In this document: in pieces, positions 1 through 3,390 of the stretch | Position numbering within the stretch: position 1 is the stretch's first letter | Layout of the letters: each line of letters begins with the position of its first letter | Assembly: GCA_030670375.1 (NCBI GenBank) | Contig: DAOVBT010000151.1 | Span: 1 to 5,894, forward strand | Reading direction: 5' to 3' | From: Candidatus Aminicenantota bacterium | Lineage (GTDB): Bacteria; Acidobacteriota; Aminicenantia; Aminicenantales; Aminicenantaceae | DNA length: 5,894 nucleotides | Notes under the pieces: model-generated | What the model was told of the DNA's origin: nothing | What the model saw: the letters and a program-made list of their open reading frames with translations, nothing else | The model's database searches: none | Position numbers and translations under genes: made by a program

Positions 1-419
1 AGGTCTTCACCACGTATGTATTCCATCGTGATGAAATAAGATCCTTTGGCCTCACCAAGATCGAACATCCCGCAGACATTTTTGTGACGGATGTTTCGTG
101 CGGTCTTCAGCTCATTCCTGAATCTCTCGATGGTGTTTTTATCTGTGGCAATCTCGGGTCTGATAAGTTTGAGTGCGATTTCTTGTTTTAGTTCAGTGTC
201 TTCAACTCTGTAAACTTTCCCCATGCCGCCTTTGCCCAATTCTTCTATGATTTCGTATCTGCTGGCAAAAGTGGTCCCTCGAGTCAATTCTTCTTTGGGT
301 GTCTCTATTGTTTCTGTGACTCCGATATCTTCAGGTGAGAGTATCTGAGTGGCACACTTTCCACAATAGATCGTATTGTCTGGATTCTCATGAAAACACT
401 TTGGACATTTCATTGTCAT
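1..419 (-). CDS. Zinc-ribbon Ser/Thr protein kinase, N-terminal part (runs off left edge)
   Basis: This is the start of a Hanks-type serine/threonine protein kinase, which would phosphorylate proteins in the cytoplasm using ATP. Only the first 139 residues lie in the window. Residues 5-22 form a zinc ribbon with two CxxC pairs (CPKC and CGKC) spaced by 10 residues. A linker of about 30 residues follows, and then the kinase N-lobe. The N-lobe shows the glycine-rich loop GKGGMGKVY (62-70), the ATP-anchoring lysine in IALKLI (K84), the helix-C glutamate in RFRNELKTARNIRH (E103), and the hinge region FITMEYIRGED (129-139). The catalytic HRD and DFG motifs would lie beyond the left edge. The ATG at 419 is preceded by AGGGG (426-430) with a 6-base gap, so I prefer it to the in-frame ATG at 413. 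It is transcribed away from all other genes. Kinases of this build usually continue into C-terminal sensor or repeat domains, which cannot be seen here. The family call is firm; the substrate is unknown. Confidence 0.93.
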   Translation of the reverse strand, partial: MTMKCPKCFHENPDNTIYCGKCATQILSPEDIGVTETIETPKEELTRGTTFASRYEIIEELGKGGMGKVYRVEDTELKQEIALKLIRPEIATDKNTIERFRNELKTARNIRHKNVCGMFDLGEAKGSYFITMEYIRGED

Positions 420-455
420 GTTTGTCCCCTTATTTTCCCATTCTTTGTCGGCAAA

Positions 456-485
456 AGGATATCAAGGAATGGGGGAGAGTGTCAA
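456..485 (-). promoter_or_regulatory. Probable sigma70-type promoter of the Ser/Thr kinase
   Basis: Read on the minus strand, a perfect -35 box TTGACA (480-485) is followed after 18 bp by TATCCT (456-461), which matches the -10 consensus at four of six bases. Transcription would begin near 449, leaving a leader of about 30 bases before the ATG at 419, with the Shine-Dalgarno site at 426-430. The -35 box lies inside the left arm of the inverted repeat 479-532. Confidence 0.5.
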
Positions 486-532
486 ATCCCTAAAAAACGC
501 ACCTAATTAGGCTTTAAATGGCTGTTTGACAC
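479..532. repeat. Inverted repeat GTGTCAAA / TTTGACAC around a CCTAATTAGG palindrome
   Basis: A perfect 8-bp inverted repeat has its left arm at 479-486 and its right arm at 525-532, with 38 bp between. Nearly at its centre (502-511) is a perfect 10-bp palindrome, CCTAATTAGG. Each arm contains a TTGACA hexamer pointing outward, so the arms double as -35 boxes for divergent transcription. A dimeric regulator bound at the central palindrome could act on both directions. Alternatively, the arms may be the ends of a tiny mobile or repetitive element. The sequence alone does not decide between these. Confidence 0.5.
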
Positions 533-554
533 CTCATTTCCTCTGTGGTAAGAG
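526..554 (+). promoter_or_regulatory. Possible rightward promoter toward the decayed gene
   Basis: A perfect TTGACA (526-531) is followed after 17 bp by TAAGAG (549-554), which matches the -10 consensus at only three of six bases. Transcription would begin about at the ATG at 564, giving an almost leaderless message. The -35 box is convincing and the -10 is poor, which would fit a promoter whose gene (564-986) has decayed. Confidence 0.25.
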
Positions 555-563
555 TTTTGTAGT

Positions 564-986
564 ATGGGTAGCTATTACTCTCAGAAATTATCGGGCGAGA
601 GGCTGCCTACTCAGAACGATTTTGGGAGGATCGTCTTGATTGGTTTCGGATTCAATCCGAAAAAAAGCTTGTCGGAGAGATTGATGATGAAGCGACCGGA
701 AATGGTGTTATTGTCTGTAAGGATGGATTCAAAGCCAGTGCAGTTAGCCCTTATGATTTTATCATGCTGACAAAAGATCTAGAAATCGATCCCATAATTA
801 CCGAAGTCGATAATTCCAGTATTTTCTATGAATTACGGACTAGATGAGGGGACAATATCTTCATTTTTAATGTGAAAGAGCTCTTACTTGACTCATTATC
901 GCTCAGGTTTTCTTAGGAAGTCTAAGGATTTCTCAATCGTTGGTTTCTTAAACGAAGTGGGAATAAAAGCTTGGCGTTTCTTGTAA
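564..986 (+). pseudogene. Probable decayed gene or gene fragments, product not recognised
   Basis: No intact gene fills this stretch, but several pieces read like protein. From ATG 564 the frame begins MGSYYSQKLSGERL. This resembles, from memory, the N-terminus of some class I SAM-dependent methyltransferases, but the frame then turns implausible and ends at 770. The -1 frame is open from 572 to a TGA at 845-847 (91 codons). It has a natural composition (for example FWEDRLDWFRIQSEKKLVGE, then PYDFIMLTKDLEIDP) but no ATG, GTG or TTG near its beginning. After that TGA the same frame continues for 22 codons (GDNIFIFNVKELLLDS...) to a TAG at 914-916. The other frame then carries 36 open codons (876-983) ending FSIVGFLNEVGIKAWRFL before TAA 984-986. 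Together this suggests one or two genes broken by frameshifts and a nonsense change, or a deletion fusion. I do not recognise a family for the longer part. A short real gene at 572-847 with a rare start codon is a less likely alternative. Confidence 0.4.
848..980. other. Spacer with no intact gene
   Basis: Apart from the tail ends of the decayed gene, I see nothing firm here. A TTGACT (888-893) resembles a -35 box, but no acceptable -10 lies 16-18 bp downstream. No RNA-like hairpin or terminator was seen. Confidence 0.5.
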
Positions 987-1009
987 GTTGCCGTTATCTT
1001 CCCTATAAT
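981..1009 (+). promoter_or_regulatory. Sigma70-type promoter of the cyanophycinase-like gene
   Basis: TTGTAA (981-986, four of six -35 bases) and a perfect TATAAT (1004-1009) are separated by the ideal 17 bp. Transcription would begin near 1016, giving a leader of about 33 bases before the ATG at 1049. Because the promoter lies inside the longer open frame that starts at TTG 971, it argues strongly against that upstream start. Confidence 0.7.
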
Positions 1010-1035
1010 CTGCATGATAAGAATATGAATATTTT

Positions 1036-1045
1036 GGGAGAAGGA
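1036..1045 (+). promoter_or_regulatory. Ribosome binding site deciding the start at 1049
   Basis: The purine run GGGAGAAGGA ends 3 bases before ATG 1049, with its GGGAG part at a normal 8-base gap. This selects ATG 1049 over the upstream TTG at 971. The next in-frame ATG, at 1058, has a less favourable spacing of 12 bases from AAGGA. Confidence 0.6.
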
Positions 1046-1048
1046 TTA

Positions 1049-1927
1049 ATGAGAGAAATGAAAAAGTCAAAGAAGTGTCCCTTGGTTTTCATGATACTTA
1101 TTCTTGTAATGATTTCTGTTCAGGCGGCTGAGGTTGGCCCTTCGAAAGGATACTTGGTCATCGTTGGAGGAAGCATGCAGGATCCTGCAATTTTCGGCCG
1201 TTTTCTTGAGCTTGCAGGTGGCCCGGATGCTCCGATCGTCATCATTCCCACGGCAGGGAATGAGGAGAATTACGATCAGTACTGGCCAGGATTGACAAGA
1301 TACAGAAATGCTGGGGCAAAGAACCTGACTGTTTTGCACACAAGGGACCGGGCTGTGGCCGATACCGAAGAATTTGTCCTTCCGATCAAGGAAGCACGAG
1401 GAGTGTTTTTTACCGGTGGCCGGCAGTGGCGCCTGGCTGATTCCTATCTAAATACACGTACTCATGAAGAGCTTTTTGCATTACTGGACCGGGGGGGAGT
1501 TATTGGCGGATCATCCGCAGGAGCTACAATACAGGGCTCATTTTTGGTACGCGGGGATACGAATGGCAACATCGTCATGATCGGTGATCATCTAGCGGGA
1601 TTTGGTTTCTTAAAGAATGTGGGGATCGATCAGCATCTTTTAAAACGAAATCGCCAGTTTGACATGATTGAAGTGATCGAAAAATACTCAGAGTTGTTGG
1701 GAATTGGGATTGACGAAGATACTGCCATAGTAGTCCAGGGAGATCGGTTTGAAGTAATCGGTCAGGGATACGTGGCCATTTACGATTCTCATAAACTTAT
1801 ACCGCCTGATGGAAAATTTTATTTTCTTGCTCCTGGTGATCGCTTTGATCTTGAGAAACGCGAAGCTCAGAGGCCATCGCGCACAATGAGGCCGATTGAT
1901 CGTGTCAAAAAAGGGGAATGGCGATAA
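1049..1927 (+). CDS. Exported cyanophycinase-like serine peptidase (family S51)
   Basis: This 292-residue protein belongs to the S51 / class I glutamine-amidotransferase-like fold that includes cyanophycinase and aspartyl dipeptidase. Cyanophycinases cut beta-Asp-Arg dipeptides from cyanophycin; the actual substrate here is unknown. Residues 1-27 look like a signal peptide: a basic start (MREMKKSKK), a hydrophobic core (CPLVFMILILVMISV) and a likely cleavage after VQA or QAA. The enzyme therefore probably acts outside the cytoplasm. Visible motifs in order are the first strand YLVIVGG (35-41), VIIPTAGNEE (64-73), FFTGGRQWRL (120-129), the nucleophile elbow GGSSAGA (153-159, with S156 the likely catalytic serine), DQHLLKR (194-200, with H196 the likely catalytic histidine) and GIGIDEDTAIVV (218-229). 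The order and spacing fit the family and its full length. Cyanophycinases usually have GGDQ where this protein has GGRQ, which suggests a divergent subfamily with different specificity. The start at 1049 is chosen for its Shine-Dalgarno site, its upstream promoter and its signal peptide. A monocistronic unit is likely, since the next gene has its own -10 box. Confidence 0.88.
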   Translation: MREMKKSKKCPLVFMILILVMISVQAAEVGPSKGYLVIVGGSMQDPAIFGRFLELAGGPDAPIVIIPTAGNEENYDQYWPGLTRYRNAGAKNLTVLHTRDRAVADTEEFVLPIKEARGVFFTGGRQWRLADSYLNTRTHEELFALLDRGGVIGGSSAGATIQGSFLVRGDTNGNIVMIGDHLAGFGFLKNVGIDQHLLKRNRQFDMIEVIEKYSELLGIGIDEDTAIVVQGDRFEVIGQGYVAIYDSHKLIPPDGKFYFLAPGDRFDLEKREAQRPSRTMRPIDRVKKGEWR

Positions 1928-1954
1928 TCGAATTTTTTATTTTTCATTTTGTAC

Positions 1955-1960
1955 TATAAT
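1955..1960 (+). promoter_or_regulatory. Perfect TATAAT -10 box ahead of the VWFA-related gene
   Basis: TATAAT at 1955-1960 would start transcription near 1967, about 26 bases before the GTG start at 1993. No recognisable TTGACA lies 16-18 bp upstream. That position is a T-rich run (1933-1938) that could act instead as an AT-rich upstream contact. Confidence 0.45.
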
Positions 1961-1980
1961 AAAGGCGAGGATTAAAACAC

Positions 1981-1987
1981 GAGGTGG
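1981..1987 (+). promoter_or_regulatory. Ribosome binding site deciding the GTG start at 1993
   Basis: GAGGTGG, close to the ideal anti-Shine-Dalgarno match, ends 5 bases before GTG 1993. The other possible GTG, at 1984, lies inside this site and would have no Shine-Dalgarno of its own. The start at 1993 is therefore preferred and trims three residues. Confidence 0.65.
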
Positions 1988-1992
1988 TTAAA

Positions 1993-3240
1993 GTGAAAAA
2001 ATTAGGTTTGTTGGCTTGTGCGATTTTCTTCGGCATCATCATCTCCGCTTTTCCTCAGGAGGCATTCAAAGAGGTTTCGCTCGTTGTGAACATCGAGGTT
2101 CCGGTGCGCGTTTATTCTGACTCGACATTTGTCGATGATTTGACCATTAAAGATTTTGAAATATTGGAAGAAGGAATTTCTCAAAAAATCGAGGCTGTTT
2201 ACCTCATCAAAAAGATGGCCGTCGAACGCAGCGATGAAAAAAGAAGATACAATCCGGATACAAAAAGAAACTATTTTTTGTATTTTGAGGTGGCTGCCTA
2301 CCAACCGCGGATTGGAGAAGGGCTCGAATTTTTCATCGATAATATCTTTTCTCCTGAAGACATGTTGTACATCACCACTCCTCTAAAAACATACAGACTG
2401 AAAGAAGGAGCTTTGCAGATCAAACCGAAACAGGAGATCGTACAAGAGCTAATTGGAATTATCAGAGGAGATACCGAACAAGGAAACCAGGAATACAGGG
2501 AGTCGATCCGGATCCTGTCGAATATTTCCCAGAAGCTGGCTGTTTCATTGGGAGCTTCCCCTTCACAGAGCACATCTGCGCCTGTCCTCACACTCCCAAG
2601 AGAAACCCCTCAGGATGAGACCTTGGAACTTGAGATGCTCCTGTTGCAGTACTCCGATGTTTTGGCCAAGCTGGAAAATCTCCGGCGTGTCGACCAGATC
2701 AAACTGTTGGATTTTGCCAAATACCTGAAAAACAAAATGGGACAAAAATATGTTTACATGTTCTACCAGAGTGAATTTATTCCGCAGATCGATTCCAGGA
2801 TCCTAGGTCAGTTTGAAAGTTTGTACCAGGACAATCCTGCGATGCTTCAGCAGATGTCCAGTCTTTTTGACTTTTTCACCAGGGAAAAATCGTTCGATGT
2901 TAACAAGGTCAAAATGGCCTATTCCGATGCCTCGACCTCGATTCATTTTCTCTTTTTGACAGAAAGACCGGTGGAAGAAGAAGGAGTGCAGATGGTTGAG
3001 CATTCCGAGGATATTTTCAGTGCCTTCAGAGAAATGGCGAGGGCCACAGGGGGATTGGTGATAAGCTCTACAAATCCTGCATACGCCTTCCAGCAGGCCT
3101 TGGATGCCTCTGAAAACTATTATCTCCTGTATTACCGGCCAAAAGACTATGTCGTGGATGGCAAATTCAAAGAAATCAAGGTAATAGTAAAAGGCAAGAA
3201 ATACAAGGTCATCCATCGCGCTGGATATTTTTCCAACTGA
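1993..3240 (+). CDS. Exported VWFA-related protein of acidobacterial type, MIDAS motif lost
   Basis: This 415-residue protein begins with a signal-peptide-like segment: KK followed by LGLLACAIFFGIIISAF, with cleavage near residue 19-22. It is therefore probably periplasmic, secreted or surface-linked. Residues about 28-75 form the beta-rich domain typical of the acidobacterial 'VWFA-related' family (VSLVVNIEVPVRVYSD, then LTIKDFEILEEG). The von Willebrand A core should then follow. Where its first strand is expected to carry DxSxS, the sequence reads YFEVAAYQ (97-104), so the metal site looks lost. A Ser/Pro-rich linker (188-197) precedes a charged, largely helical middle (about 205-300). The C-terminus is again characteristic: MARATGGLVI (348-357), NYYLLYYRPKD (375-385) and DGKFKEIKVIVKGKKYKVI, then HRAGYF at the end. 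Family members are abundant and mostly uncharacterised, so I assign no molecular function. The L-L-A-C at residues 6-9 is too near the start to be a lipoprotein box. GTG 1993 is chosen for its strong Shine-Dalgarno site. Confidence 0.8.
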   Translation: MKKLGLLACAIFFGIIISAFPQEAFKEVSLVVNIEVPVRVYSDSTFVDDLTIKDFEILEEGISQKIEAVYLIKKMAVERSDEKRRYNPDTKRNYFLYFEVAAYQPRIGEGLEFFIDNIFSPEDMLYITTPLKTYRLKEGALQIKPKQEIVQELIGIIRGDTEQGNQEYRESIRILSNISQKLAVSLGASPSQSTSAPVLTLPRETPQDETLELEMLLLQYSDVLAKLENLRRVDQIKLLDFAKYLKNKMGQKYVYMFYQSEFIPQIDSRILGQFESLYQDNPAMLQQMSSLFDFFTREKSFDVNKVKMAYSDASTSIHFLFLTERPVEEEGVQMVEHSEDIFSAFREMARATGGLVISSTNPAYAFQQALDASENYYLLYYRPKDYVVDGKFKEIKVIVKGKKYKVIHRAGYFSN

Positions 3241-3251
3241 CAGATCTTTTG

Positions 3252-3272
3252 TAGCCTGAATAATTCAGGCTA
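3252..3272. repeat. Perfect 9-bp hairpin just after the VWFA-related gene
   Basis: TAGCCTGAA (3252-3260) and TTCAGGCTA (3264-3272) pair perfectly around a TAA loop, beginning 12 bases after the stop codon at 3238-3240. The position suits a transcription end or a message-stabilising 3' structure. However, no T-run follows on the plus strand and none follows on the minus strand, so it is not a classical intrinsic terminator. Confidence 0.55.
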
Positions 3273-3306
3273 ATATCCCCTGTCGAGGCTATTTGAGAGG
3301 GGGGAA

Positions 3307-3321
3307 AATCACCTTGTGATT
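3307..3321. repeat. Perfect 6-bp hairpin in the spacer before the histidine kinase
   Basis: AATCAC (3307-3312) and GTGATT (3316-3321) pair around a CTT loop. The stem is short and could be chance, or a half-site pair for a small regulator. It lies between two G-runs (3299-3304 and 3331-3335), with a third at 3348-3353. Confidence 0.3.
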
Positions 3322-3336
3322 CATCCATAAGGGGGA

Positions 3337-3365
3337 TTGTCTAAATCGGGGGGATTTTTTACATT
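3337..3365 (+). promoter_or_regulatory. Weak candidate promoter of the histidine kinase
   Basis: TTGTCT (3337-3342) and TACATT (3360-3365) each match four of six consensus bases and are 17 bp apart. Transcription would begin near 3372, directly before the Shine-Dalgarno site GAGGAAAG (3373-3380). The leader would be very short, and the G-run between the boxes is unusual. Read-through from the upstream gene is the alternative. Confidence 0.3.
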
Positions 3366-3390
3366 TATCCTAGAGGAAAGGCCCAGGACT

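Noticed and set aside
564..847. Programmed -1 frameshift joining the 564 frame to the 572-847 frame at TTTTGGG (619-625)
   Set aside because: The heptamer T TTT GGG does not allow good re-pairing in the A site, no downstream hairpin or pseudoknot is evident, and further breaks downstream favour simple decay.
940..1614. 13-bp direct repeat TTGGTTTCTTAAA at 940-952 and 1602-1614
   Set aside because: A single 13-bp match is only mildly unlikely in a window this size, and the flanks do not match well at DNA level. Both copies encode GFL-x-x-VGI in one frame, which is curious but too short to support a duplication.
2008..2019. Lipoprotein box (LLAC) at the start of the VWFA-related protein
   Set aside because: The cysteine is residue 9, leaving no room for a full signal-peptide core. 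A normal signal peptide with later cleavage fits better.
2803..3216. Minus-strand open frame of 137 codons opposite the VWFA-related gene
   Set aside because: The plus strand carries the family's C-terminal hallmarks, while the antisense product has odd composition and no start signal.
3299..3353. Possible G-quadruplex from the G-runs before the histidine kinase
   Set aside because: Only three G-runs are present and the loops are long (26 and 12 bases), so a stable four-run quadruplex is not expected.
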